From positions 372,001 through 436,000 of the forward strand of contig NZ_NRIR01000001.1 of the NCBI RefSeq assembly GCF_002282855.1: 64,000 nt of DNA, written 5' to 3'. Positions 46,325-55,234 of the stretch are shown one piece after another; the stretch's first letter is position 1, and each line of letters opens with the position of its first letter. Origin of the DNA: Paraferrimonas sedimenticola. GTDB lineage: Bacteria > Pseudomonadota > Gammaproteobacteria > Enterobacterales > Shewanellaceae. The notes beneath the pieces were generated by a model. That model was not told where the DNA came from, ran no database searches, and saw nothing but the letters and a program-made list of their open reading frames with translations. A program made the translations under genes and the position numbers.

Positions 46325-47614
46325 TTAGAGCACAGCAAACTTGATAATAAACAAGGCAGCGATGGTCACAACGCCAGCGTTCAACTCGTTAAAGCGGCCG
46401 CTGAGTGCCTTGATAACCGCATATGCAATGAAACCAAAGCCAATACCCGTGGCAATCGAGAAAGTTAGCGGCATCAGTAAACACACCACGCCCACGGGTG
46501 CCGCCTCGGTTAAGTCATGCCAGTCCACATTGGCCAAACCGGCCATCATCAAAATCGCTACGAAGAACAGCGCCGGTGCAGTGGCGTAAGCTGGGACCAT
46601 ACCCGCCAGTGGCGATAAGAATAAGCAGAACAAGAACAGCACGCCAACCACCACAGCGGTCAGGCCAGTGCGACCACCCGCGGCCACACCAGCAGTGCTC
46701 TCTACGTACGAGGTAGTTGTCGAGGTACCCATCATAGAGCCCGCAACGGTGGCAACAGAATCGGCCAAAAGCGCTTTGCGCAAACGCGGCAAACGCCCAT
46801 TCTTATCCAGCAAATTACCCCGTTGAGCCACACCAACTAGGGTGCCAGAGGTATCAAACAAATCCACGAACAAGAAGGCAAACACCACGCTAATCATCGA
46901 CAGTTCTAGTGCCCCTGCGACGTCCATCTTCAAGAGAGTCGGCGCGAGCGAGGGTGGTGCAGATACGATGCCGGAGTAACTTACTTCACCGGCAATCAGC
47001 GAAATCACGGTCACGGCGAAAATCGCTAAGAGCACCGCCCCTTTTATATCGCGATCCACCAGCGCAATGATTAGGAAAAAGCCCAAAGCGGCCATCAGCG
47101 GCGGCCAGGCGGTGATGTCCCCCATGGTCACCAAAGTGGCAGGGCTGCTCACAATGATACCGGCGTTTTTCAGCGCCAAAATCGCGAGAAACAAGCCAAT
47201 ACCAGCGGCGATACCCACTCGCAGCGACACAGGGATCGAGTTAACAATCCACTCGCGAATTTTCACCAAGGACAAAATCATGAAGCAGATACCCGAGAGG
47301 AACACGGCCCCTAGCGCACTCTCCCACGAGTGTCCCATCTCCAACACCACTGTATAGGTGAAAAAGGCGTTCAGTCCCATACCAGGTGCTAAGGCGATGG
47401 GGTAATTAGCCACAAAGCCCATGATGAAGCAGCCGATAGCCGCGGCCAAACAGGTGGCAACAAACACCGCCCCTTGGTCCATTCCCGCATCGGCGAGCAT
47501 GGCTGGATTGACGAAAATAATGTAGGCCATGGTCAAAAAGGTGGTTACACCGGCGACCACTTCTTGGCGCAGATTAGTTTCGTGTTGTCTGAGTTGAAAC
47601 AGTTTTTCCAGCAT
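46325..47614 (-). CDS. NCS2 family purine permease (AzgA/PbuG-like)
   Basis: Imports hypoxanthine, guanine or adenine by proton symport. The 429 residues have the AzgA-like N terminus (RQEVVAGVTTFLTMAYIIFVNPAML), the GMGLNAFFTYTVV substrate-site segment, LFVDLFDTSGTLVGVAQR and TSTTTSYVESTAGVAAGGRTGLTA motifs, and about 13 membrane helices. Specificity among purines cannot be assigned from sequence. Monocistronic. Confidence 0.9.
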   Translation of the reverse strand: MLEKLFQLRQHETNLRQEVVAGVTTFLTMAYIIFVNPAMLADAGMDQGAVFVATCLAAAIGCFIMGFVANYPIALAPGMGLNAFFTYTVVLEMGHSWESALGAVFLSGICFMILSLVKIREWIVNSIPVSLRVGIAAGIGLFLAILALKNAGIIVSSPATLVTMGDITAWPPLMAALGFFLIIALVDRDIKGAVLLAIFAVTVISLIAGEVSYSGIVSAPPSLAPTLLKMDVAGALELSMISVVFAFLFVDLFDTSGTLVGVAQRGNLLDKNGRLPRLRKALLADSVATVAGSMMGTSTTTSYVESTAGVAAGGRTGLTAVVVGVLFLFCLFLSPLAGMVPAYATAPALFFVAILMMAGLANVDWHDLTEAAPVGVVCLLMPLTFSIATGIGFGFIAYAVIKALSGRFNELNAGVVTIAALFIIKFAVL

Positions 47615-47729
47615 GCGAGTGTCCAGTTTGCAAAATTGTTAAAGCGCAGTTTTAACAGCGGATTATGAACCTAGTCGAATAGGCTGGCAATGTTGCAGAT
47701 CAAAGCATGCTTCAGCATTTGGTGATTTT

Positions 47730-47780
47730 TGTGGATAAAACACCCCCAAAACAGCATAGGGGACAGTCCCCTGTGTGTAA
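47730..47780 (-). repeat. GGGGACWGTCCCC / DnaA-box-like repeat, reverse orientation
   Basis: TGTGGATAA (47730-47738), AGGGGACAGTCCCCT (47758-47772), TGTGTGTAA (47772-47780). On the minus strand this is the full element. It lies between the peptidase terminator and the permease gene. Confidence 0.9.
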
Positions 47781-47832
47781 CTTGGCGATTTTTTGCGCGA
47801 TTCGGGTAAGCTATCCACAGGCTCTGAAAAAC

Positions 47833-47865
47833 AAAAAGGCGCCCGCTGTGACAGCTTGGCGCCTT
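47833..47865 (-). terminator. Intrinsic terminator of the M17 peptidase gene
   Basis: Stem AAAGGCGCC/GGCGCCTTT, with an inner AGCTGT/ACAGC pairing, followed on the minus strand by T5. It starts 24 nt after the stop. Confidence 0.9.
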
Positions 47866-47888
47866 TATAGATTGAGACGAGTGGCGAG

Positions 47889-49400
47889 TTAGGCCAGCAA
47901 ATAGGCCAACAGGCCAACCATTGGCGTCGCGGTTGGTGTGCCGTAGTGTGGGTGGCCGGTGACCGCAGAGCCAGCGATGTCCAAGTGAGTGTATGGCATC
48001 GTCTCATCCACGCCTGAGGCTTTCACCAAAAAGGCCGCTGGGAATTGGTGGCCGCGAGCGGTCACCGAGCTTGGCGCATTGTTGGCCGACAGTATATCTT
48101 CAGCGACTGTGGTGGCTTTGATCTTGTCAAAGTCCTCGGGGCGCAAACGGCTAATTTCTAGTGGCTCGCCTAAGGCTTCACCGCGAGATTGAATTTGGTT
48201 AGCGACACCATTGGCGCGTGCGGCACGGTTTTCAACCGCAGCGGTGTAACCACCATAGGCGCGCACCACGTGACCGGTTAGGGTCGCTAGCGAGAACATT
48301 TCCACTTGTGGGCTATCGGCGTAGTCTTGTTTTAGATGGGACATCACATCCGCCAACACCAAGCGACCCTCGGCGTCAGTGTTGCCGATGCGCACACGTA
48401 CACCTGCGTGGGACGTGATAATTTCATCCGGCACAAAGCAATCGGAGCCAATCGAGTTTCGCACCAAACCGAGCTCGGCAATTACGTGCAGGCCTTCAGG
48501 CTTTAACATGCTCAGAGTCTTCATCAGACCCGCTGCGGCAGCGGCACCGCCTTTGTCGCGGCTCATACCCACCATGGCACCGCCCACTTTTAAGTCAGCA
48601 CCGCCGGTGTCATAGGTGACCCCTTTGCCCGCCAGCAAAATTGTGCGCTTAATTGGTCCCTCACTCTTGTATTCGATGCGAACCACGCGCGGGCAATGAC
48701 GCTCAACCGCGAACGAGGAGCGCGATACCGCTGACAACAAGGGGTAGTCGCGACGCAGCGTATTCTCATCGCCAATCACGCTGATGTTAAGACCTGAGTC
48801 AGCCAAACCCGCCTGAACCCAATCGGCAAACGCCGGTGGAGCCATGCGCTCAGGATCGGTACCACATAGGTCTCGAGCCAACGCGCGGCCAGACTCTAAA
48901 GCATTTAACAGCTCAGCGTCCACATCGTCCGCCAGCAAACCAATTTGCTCGATTTGGCATTTGGCCGCACCCGCTTCACGAGCTTCTAGTGGCAGCCACA
49001 ATCCTTCGGCGGCACCTAACGCAGCGACTGACTCGGCAAATTCGTTGGCACTGTCACCGTGAGGCTGTACTACCAATAGCGGACGCTTAGCACCTGACGC
49101 TTTAGCGCGCTCAATCCCCGACTTAGCCGCATCGGCGTAAACTCGAACGTCAGTGTATGGGTCATCCACCTTTGCCACAGGTGCTACCACCATGCGGCCT
49201 CCCGCCAAACCTGGTGCTAATAACAAACTGGTGGTTTTACCGACGCCCTCATCAACGCTAGCGGCGTGCTGCACTAATTGGGAGAGCTCGGGGTAATCTT
49301 CAAGGGTGATTTGATGAGTCAGCACTACAAGTGCGTCCCAAGGGCCGTCAGCAAAAATCTGATCGCGCTCGGTAACTTGTTGGAAAAAGGCTTGGGTCAT
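47889..49400 (-). CDS. Leucyl aminopeptidase family protein (M17)
   Basis: A two-metal cytosolic aminopeptidase, 503 residues. The C-terminal catalytic domain carries AGKGVTYDTGGADLKVGG (metal-binding Lys and Asp) and the M17 signature NTDAEGRLVLADVM (about residues 340-353). The N-terminal domain is divergent from E. coli PepA. AAGGA supports the ATG at 49400 rather than a start 18 codons upstream. Divergent from pepD, so the 212-nt gap should hold both promoters. Confidence 0.92.
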   Translation of the reverse strand: MTQAFFQQVTERDQIFADGPWDALVVLTHQITLEDYPELSQLVQHAASVDEGVGKTTSLLLAPGLAGGRMVVAPVAKVDDPYTDVRVYADAAKSGIERAKASGAKRPLLVVQPHGDSANEFAESVAALGAAEGLWLPLEAREAGAAKCQIEQIGLLADDVDAELLNALESGRALARDLCGTDPERMAPPAFADWVQAGLADSGLNISVIGDENTLRRDYPLLSAVSRSSFAVERHCPRVVRIEYKSEGPIKRTILLAGKGVTYDTGGADLKVGGAMVGMSRDKGGAAAAAGLMKTLSMLKPEGLHVIAELGLVRNSIGSDCFVPDEIITSHAGVRVRIGNTDAEGRLVLADVMSHLKQDYADSPQVEMFSLATLTGHVVRAYGGYTAAVENRAARANGVANQIQSRGEALGEPLEISRLRPEDFDKIKATTVAEDILSANNAPSSVTARGHQFPAAFLVKASGVDETMPYTHLDIAGSAVTGHPHYGTPTATPMVGLLAYLLA

Positions 49401-49612
49401 GATTAAGTCCTTGATTCTGGGTTTTATTGTTATCCCTTGGCGAACGCCCTTCACAACCGACAGTCCAGCAGCGAGGTTAAGCCAAGGTTAAATTGGCACC
49501 ATTATTTACAGCTTTCTGATAAAACGCCAGCGCTGGGGTTAAGGATCCACGTTAAGCCTGTGATATATTGCACTCCACTCTTTTGTGATTAGCCGATTTA
49601 AGGAGTCGATAC

Positions 49613-51073
49613 GTGGCCTCATTACAACACCTATCACCTCAGCCACTGTGGCACTGGTTTGAACAAATCTGTTCAATTCCCCATCCATCCAAGCACGAAC
49701 AACAGCTCATCGAGCACATAAAAGCTTGGGTAGAGACCCAGCCAAAGGTAACACTGAAACAAGATGCGACTGGTAACCTGATTCTATCCAAGCCTGCCAC
49801 CCCGGGCATGGAAGACCGCAAAGGTGTGGTGCTTCAAGCCCACCTGGACATGGTGCCGCAAAAAAACAACGACAAAGACCACGACTTTGTGACCGATCCT
49901 ATCGAGACTTTAATCGATGGCGAGTGGTTGACCGCCAATGGCACTACCCTAGGTGCCGATAACGGTATCGGTATGGCCTCAGCGCTGGCTGTGCTGCAAA
50001 GCGACGACATAGAGCACGGTCCATTGGAAGTACTACTGACCGTCGACGAAGAAGCGGGTATGACAGGTGCCTTTGGCCTGCAATCCGACTCTTTAAATGG
50101 CGAGATCCTAATCAACACCGACTCAGAGCAAGAAGGCGAGATTTACATGGGTTGCGCCGGCGGTATCGATGCTAGCCTGCGCTTGCCAGTGAGCTACCAA
50201 GCCGCTGAATCCCAAACCGCCTTCCAATTAACAGTGAAGGGGCTTAAAGGCGGTCACTCAGGTTGTGATATTCACCTAGGTCGCGGTAACGCCAACAAGC
50301 TATTGGGCCGTTTTCTATTTGCCGCCCCTGCCGAGTTGCAACTGGCACTGGCCGCCATTCAAGGCGGCTCGCTGCGCAACGCCATTCCTCGCGAAGGTCA
50401 AGCTCAGTTCACCATCGCGTCCGACAAAGTCGATGCGCTGAATGCTTACGTTGCCGAGTTCACTGCCATCGTGACCAAAGAGCTATCGGTAGCTGAGCCA
50501 AACCTGACTATCGAGCTTAACGGTATTGATGCGCCTGCAGAGGTTATGCAAAGCGCTAGCCAGCAAACTCTGGTGAACACACTGCACGCCTGTCCGAACG
50601 GTGTGGTGCGTATGAGCGATGCCATCGAGGGCGTGGTAGAAACCTCGTTGAACCTAGGCGTTGTAACTGTGGCCGAAGGTACTGCCACCATTTTGTGCCT
50701 GATTCGCTCGCTAGACGACAGCTCGCGTAATAACGTCGAGACCACTTTGGCCGCCCTTGCCCAACTGGCTGGCGCTGAAGTGAGCTTCACCGGTGCTTAT
50801 CCAGGCTGGAAGCCGGATAACAGCTCACCGGTAATGGCATTGGTGCGCGACTTGTACCAAGAGCTGTTCCAACGCGAGCCAGACATCATGGTGATCCACG
50901 CTGGCCTTGAGTGCGGCCTGTTCAAGAAGCCATATCCAGAAATGGACATGGTATCTATCGGTCCTACCATCAAGTTCCCGCACTCGCCGGACGAGAAAGT
51001 GCACATTGAATCAGTGGCGCAATACTGGCAGCTACTGACCCAATTGCTAAAAGCGATCCCAGCCAAAGACTAA
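49613..51073 (+). CDS. pepD: Aminoacyl-histidine dipeptidase (Xaa-His dipeptidase)
   Basis: Cytosolic M20 dipeptidase that splits carnosine-like and other dipeptides. Its 486 residues match E. coli PepD (485). The metal ligands lie in LQAHLDMVP (His near 82), LGADNGIG (Asp near 121), VDEEAGMTGAFG (Glu pair near 151) and NTDSEQEGE, with the final His in the KFPHSPDEKVH segment. The GTG start has a perfect AAGGAG five to nine bases upstream. Third positions show strong codon preference, so expression is probably high. Confidence 0.96.
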   Translation: MASLQHLSPQPLWHWFEQICSIPHPSKHEQQLIEHIKAWVETQPKVTLKQDATGNLILSKPATPGMEDRKGVVLQAHLDMVPQKNNDKDHDFVTDPIETLIDGEWLTANGTTLGADNGIGMASALAVLQSDDIEHGPLEVLLTVDEEAGMTGAFGLQSDSLNGEILINTDSEQEGEIYMGCAGGIDASLRLPVSYQAAESQTAFQLTVKGLKGGHSGCDIHLGRGNANKLLGRFLFAAPAELQLALAAIQGGSLRNAIPREGQAQFTIASDKVDALNAYVAEFTAIVTKELSVAEPNLTIELNGIDAPAEVMQSASQQTLVNTLHACPNGVVRMSDAIEGVVETSLNLGVVTVAEGTATILCLIRSLDDSSRNNVETTLAALAQLAGAEVSFTGAYPGWKPDNSSPVMALVRDLYQELFQREPDIMVIHAGLECGLFKKPYPEMDMVSIGPTIKFPHSPDEKVHIESVAQYWQLLTQLLKAIPAKD

Positions 51074-51084
51074 ATTAATATTGA

Positions 51085-51111
51085 CACAGGGGGACTCTCC
51101 CCTGTGGATAA
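51085..51111 (-). repeat. Variant GGGGAC repeat fused to a DnaA-like box
   Basis: Imperfect palindrome ACAGGGG, GACTC, TCCCCTGT (51086-51105) runs directly into TGTGGATAA (51103-51111), with no spacer. A degenerate copy just after pepD. Confidence 0.75.
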
Positions 51112-51128
51112 ATATTCAGTGAAAATGA

Positions 51129-51169
51129 AGGGCTAACCGAATGATAATTATCGGGTTAGCTCTTTTTTT
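51129..51169 (+). terminator. Intrinsic terminator of pepD
   Basis: Nine-pair stem GGGCTAACC/GGGTTAGCTC (one G-T pair) followed by T7, about 60 nt after the pepD stop. Confidence 0.9.
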
Positions 51170-51198
51170 CTGTCCGGCAAATATAATGCCAACCCTTT

Positions 51199-51221
51199 AG
51201 GGGACAGTCCCCTGTGGGTAA
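51199..51221 (-). repeat. Partial GGGGACWGTCCCC repeat
   Basis: Perfect AGGGGACAGTCCCCT (51199-51213) followed by TGTGGGTAA (51213-51221). The far TTATCCACA box is missing, so this is a half element. Confidence 0.85.
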
Positions 51222-51356
51222 CTTGCCCTAGACTTTTGGGGGATTTTCAAAGATTTTCGGAGGCTTGTTTGATGCAAATCATGACTCTGTATGCAGGCTA
51301 GGAGTACTTTTTAAAGCACACTCAATGTTTAATTAGCCAGTGTTCGTACAGTCAAT

Positions 51357-51716
51357 ATGTCGCAAGTTTCGCCAACGGTTTTACTTACTCAATACAGCCA
51401 AGCGCTTGTGTCCAGTTTGGAAGGACAGCTATCGGACGGATGCCGACACCAATTAGATGACTTAGCCCCAAAAGCTAAGCTCAGCGCTTTGGAAGCCTAC
51501 AAATCAGAATTGTCCGCCGAACAGGTGGATAAGATGCACCGCTTAGAAGCGGCGTGGATCCAATGGGATATTGGGCTCTACGGTCTTTGTAGCGATTGCG
51601 AAGAAGCCATCGAATGTGAGCGACTGGAAGCCGACCCGAGTGAGCAGCGCTGTAAAGCCTGTGCCGAGTCCTACGCCAAGATAGCACGCACTGAATTCCT
51701 GCTTAACGACGCTTAA
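51357..51716 (+). CDS. DksA/TraR-type zinc-finger protein
   Basis: A 119-residue protein with the C4 zinc finger of the DksA/TraR family near the C terminus: CSDC, 17 residues, CKAC (about residues 78-102), in the context GLYGLCSDCEEAI. The N-terminal part is helical, as expected for the coiled-coil arm that enters the RNA polymerase secondary channel, but is shorter than in DksA and lacks an obvious DxxDxA tip. It could modulate transcription; that is inference. It is monocistronic, downstream of pepD's terminator and two repeat copies. Confidence 0.85.
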   Translation: MSQVSPTVLLTQYSQALVSSLEGQLSDGCRHQLDDLAPKAKLSALEAYKSELSAEQVDKMHRLEAAWIQWDIGLYGLCSDCEEAIECERLEADPSEQRCKACAESYAKIARTEFLLNDA

Positions 51717-51948
51717 TCCAGTACTCGACTACTGCAATTTGCTTTTGATCTAGGCCTATTCGCCTCGGCATCCATACCAGCCGCCAACAGCAAAGCCTTT
51801 GCCAAGCGGGGTTTAATGCGCTCGTTGTAGTAGTCCAAACCACGCTAGGTTTAATTCGCCTGTTGCTATTCTTCTAACGCTGCAGCCAGCGCCTAAAACA
51901 TCTGCCTCTGATTCAATTTCAACCCCAGCCTCAGCAAGGGTTCGCACA
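51717..51948 (-). other. Gene-free stretch with a possible coding relic
   Basis: On the minus strand a 42-codon stretch (about 51719-51846) reads RGLDYYNERIKPRLAKALLL and so on, to a stop, after an in-frame stop at its left. The composition looks protein-like but there is no start codon in a sensible place and no family was recognised. It may be the tail of a decayed gene. Nothing else was seen here. Confidence 0.25.
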
Positions 51949-51979
51949 CAAAAAAGCGGACTCAACTGAGTCCGCTTTT
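51949..51979 (-). terminator. Intrinsic terminator of the first TonB-dependent receptor gene
   Basis: Stem AAAAGCGGACTCA/TGAGTCCGCTTTT with a two-base loop, T-rich tail on the minus strand, 22 nt past the stop. Confidence 0.93.
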
Positions 51980-52001
51980 CAATGCATATCCTAGACTTAG
52001 C

Positions 52002-54671
52002 TTAGAACTGCTGCGAATAACGCAGGTAGTAAGTACGACCGATTGGGCTGTACAGGTACAAGTCGTAACCTGGGTGGCCGTAGTAGTCGTGATTCAGCTC
52101 TGGATCCTTGTTGGTCAGGTTGCGAACACCAACGCTCACTTTACCGTTCCAAGGCGCATTGTAGCCGAACTGCAAGTCATGAGTGATGTGGTTGCCAACG
52201 CTGTAAGTCTCGTCTGCAATCACTGAGCTTTGCTTGTCGATGTAGTAGCTGTTCCAAGACGCAGAGATGTCGTCCTTCATCCAAGTGATGCCAACATTAC
52301 CACGCATTTGTGGGCTACCCATCTCACCGATGTACTCAATCTTGTCTTCGGTTGGATCTGGCTGCTCGTTCCACTCGATGATGTAGTTCCAGTCAACTTT
52401 GAAGTTGATGTCACCGAAACCGGTTTCAACCAACAGGTTGGTGTTGAAATCGATACCACTGGTGTTCAGAACACCCAAGTTTTGAGTGGTCAGCTTCAAG
52501 AAGTCAACACTGCCATCATCGTTACGGAATACGATTCCGTCGATACCAGTCGCTTCCAAATCGAACGCTTTCTGAGCGCTGATGGTGCCAATGGTGTCTT
52601 TGATTTCGATGGCGTAGTAGCCCAGCTCAACGTCCCAGTTGTCAGTTAGGTTAACAACGGTACCGAAGGTCAATGACTCAGACTTCTCAGCGTCTAGCTG
52701 CTCATTACCGCCGTAGAACGAACGGTATTGTTGTGCCGCACAAGCTGGAGAGTCTTTGTCGCCTGACAATTCACAAGCAGTGGTGTCAATTGCAGTTGGG
52801 AACGACTCAGAGGCGTTGCCGTATAGGTCATCAAAGCCTGGAGCGCGGAAACCTTTACCCCAAGAACCACGTAGTAACCACATATCGAACGGACGGTAGG
52901 TGATACCAACTTTCGGGTTGGTGGTGCTACCAAAGTCAGAGTAGTTGTCGTAACGAGCAGACAAGTTAACGTCTAGACCTTCGATAACAGGGATAATAGT
53001 CTCAGCAGAAGCAGAGAAAATATCGCGCTTCTTACCGTAGATGTTGTCACCACCAGAGGTACCAGCCAATTCTAGGCGGTTAGACGCAGGGTCGTTCTCT
53101 TGCATGAAGCTAGTGGTGTTCCACTCAAGACCCAAAGCTAGAGGTACAGAACCTGCTGGCAGGTCGAACATGTCGAAGCTCAAGTTCGCATCGGCAGCAA
53201 CGGTTTGAGTGCGACCGCGGAAGATACCCCAAGAGTTAAAGCCAGCCATAACCGCTTCTGCTTCACCAGGAGTGTAAGTAACCATGTTGCCGTCACCGTC
53301 AACATAATCTAAGCCGAAGAAGTTTAGGTCGCCTGAATCCAAAGCGTTTTGGATAGCCACTTTATTGGCTAGGTTTTTGCTGATGGAGCTAACTTCTGAG
53401 CGAATGAACTGAGTTCCGATTTCCCAGTTAGCGCCACCGAACAAGTCCAAATCACCGCGAAGACCACCAAGCAAGTTAACTTCTGTATCTTCTACTTCGG
53501 TGTCACGGTTACCATTTGGTACGGTGCGCATTAGAAGTAGAACATCTTGGTGAACCAGCTCGCCAGTTTCTTCATCGATGAAAGACTCAAAACCGTACTT
53601 CTCAGCGGCTGCGTCGAACAAGTACTTGTTCTCTTCGGTGCGAGTCCATAGTGGATATGGTGCAGTTACTGGTGCTGCAGCATAACGACCTTCGGTCCAG
53701 ATGCGAGAAACCAATGCACGAGAGAACAACTCAACATCGTCGGTCAACTGGTGGTTGATGTTAACGAAGGTTGAGAAACGCTGTTGGGCTGCCATGGTGG
53801 CAGAATCGGCGGTAAAGTCGTAGTTACAACGACCGTTGGCACCAATGTAAGAATTCGGGAAGTCAGCGCTGTCGCCCAAGTTCTCAGGACAACGCTCATC
53901 AATGAACTCATCGCTGTGGCTTGGAATACCGCCACCTGGCCAACCAAACGAAGTACCAGTAGCGATGTTACTGTATTCACGTTGACGGTCGTATAGCGCT
54001 TCACGCTTGTAGAATTCTACAGAAGCTACGATGTTGGTCTTGTCGCTATTAGAACCAACAGTGAAACGAGCGCTGCTTTCATCAGCACCTTCTTGCTGTG
54101 GACGACCAAACTCAACTTCTAGGTTGCCGCCTTCGTATTCTTTGTTGGTAATAACGTTAATTACACCAGCAATAGCGTCAGAACCGTATACCGCAGAAGC
54201 ACCATCACGTAGAATCTCAACGCGTTTTACCGCTGCCATTGGGATGGTGTTCAAGTTCTGAGTCGCACCACCGAATGCCACTGAATAACCGGTACGACGA
54301 CCGTCGATCAGGATTAGAGTACGCTGTGGACCTAAACCACGTAGGTCAACAGTTGATTGTGAAGATTGACCAGAACCAAAACCTGATGCATCACGGAATG
54401 AACCGAATGAGTTTTGCGCCAGATTACGAACAAAGTCCGAAATGGTTGGCATGCCTGATGCGTCAATGGTGGCGCGGTCGATTACGGTGATCGGAGAAGA
54501 GGTCTCCATATCCGCACGCTGGATACGAGAACCGGTAACTTCGATGCGCTCTACAGCAGCGCTCTCTTCCTCGGCGATTGCGTGAGTCGCCACTGGTAAG
54601 CTCAATGCCACTCCGGCAGAGGCTAACAGACTGGTTTTCACATACTTAGCAATCAAAGATGGTGATGCCAT
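52002..54671 (-). CDS. TonB-dependent outer membrane receptor
   Basis: A 22-strand barrel with plug, 889 residues, probably for a large substrate (siderophore, peptide or glycan). Signal peptide MASPSLIAKYVKTSLLASAGVALSLPVATHAIA, then VERIEVTGSRIQRADM with a TonB-box-like IEV. The plug carries GLGPQRTLILIDGRRTGYS and DGASAVYGSDAIAGVINVI. The protein ends YYLRYSQQF with a terminal Phe. AGGGAG supports the ATG at 54671; an earlier in-frame ATG gives an odd N terminus. A paralogue with a near-identical leader lies directly upstream on the same strand. Substrate not predictable here. Confidence 0.93.
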   Translation of the reverse strand: MASPSLIAKYVKTSLLASAGVALSLPVATHAIAEEESAAVERIEVTGSRIQRADMETSSPITVIDRATIDASGMPTISDFVRNLAQNSFGSFRDASGFGSGQSSQSTVDLRGLGPQRTLILIDGRRTGYSVAFGGATQNLNTIPMAAVKRVEILRDGASAVYGSDAIAGVINVITNKEYEGGNLEVEFGRPQQEGADESSARFTVGSNSDKTNIVASVEFYKREALYDRQREYSNIATGTSFGWPGGGIPSHSDEFIDERCPENLGDSADFPNSYIGANGRCNYDFTADSATMAAQQRFSTFVNINHQLTDDVELFSRALVSRIWTEGRYAAAPVTAPYPLWTRTEENKYLFDAAAEKYGFESFIDEETGELVHQDVLLLMRTVPNGNRDTEVEDTEVNLLGGLRGDLDLFGGANWEIGTQFIRSEVSSISKNLANKVAIQNALDSGDLNFFGLDYVDGDGNMVTYTPGEAEAVMAGFNSWGIFRGRTQTVAADANLSFDMFDLPAGSVPLALGLEWNTTSFMQENDPASNRLELAGTSGGDNIYGKKRDIFSASAETIIPVIEGLDVNLSARYDNYSDFGSTTNPKVGITYRPFDMWLLRGSWGKGFRAPGFDDLYGNASESFPTAIDTTACELSGDKDSPACAAQQYRSFYGGNEQLDAEKSESLTFGTVVNLTDNWDVELGYYAIEIKDTIGTISAQKAFDLEATGIDGIVFRNDDGSVDFLKLTTQNLGVLNTSGIDFNTNLLVETGFGDINFKVDWNYIIEWNEQPDPTEDKIEYIGEMGSPQMRGNVGITWMKDDISASWNSYYIDKQSSVIADETYSVGNHITHDLQFGYNAPWNGKVSVGVRNLTNKDPELNHDYYGHPGYDLYLYSPIGRTYYLRYSQQF

Positions 54672-55184
54672 GTTTTTACTCCCTAACATGTTCGGATTCT
54701 GCGTCCGATTTATTGTTTTGCTGTTGTAGTTTTTGAATTGAACAAAGCGATATGTGTTCGACATTGATACTGTTTTTTGAGCGAAAAACTGTCAACGTCG
54801 CAATCGCAACAGATGCGCAATATCTCTTAACCAATTCATTTACATTTGCAAAACAAGCCGGTCTCACTAATGTAAAGATCCCATTAGCACGGGAGTTACC
54901 GCAGCGTTACAACTGCGCAACATATTGATTTGAGCGCTTTCACATTTTTTTTATCGACAGTTTCATCTGGTGTGAAAACCGCTCTTTTCTTTCATTTTAT
55001 TTACATCGAAACGGGTAAATTTTTACATCTTCACAATTTTGCAACAGCAGCAAATAACAACAGGCGCACAAAACCTACTCCAGACTGCATAACCAGTCAT
55101 TTAGTTCCGCTTTGACTGCATAAACGGGCAATCGCACAAACAATGATCAAAGCGGACCTAGCTCCCAGCATTTATGACAGGCAT
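54672..55184. other. Gene-free region between the two receptor genes
   Basis: About 510 nt with no supported gene, rich in A/T around 54920-55060. It should contain the promoter of the 52-kb receptor gene; AGGGAG just before the ATG is conserved with the other receptor. No Fur box or other operator was identified with confidence. Confidence 0.5.
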
Positions 55185-55210
55185 AAAAAAGCCCGCGACA
55201 GCGGGCTTTT
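55185..55210 (-). terminator. Intrinsic terminator of the second TonB-dependent receptor gene
   Basis: Perfect ten-pair stem AAAAGCCCGC/GCGGGCTTTT with loop GACA, T6 on the minus strand, 25 nt after the stop. Confidence 0.94.
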
Positions 55211-55234
55211 GAGAGGTTATCGCTTAGGTGGCGA

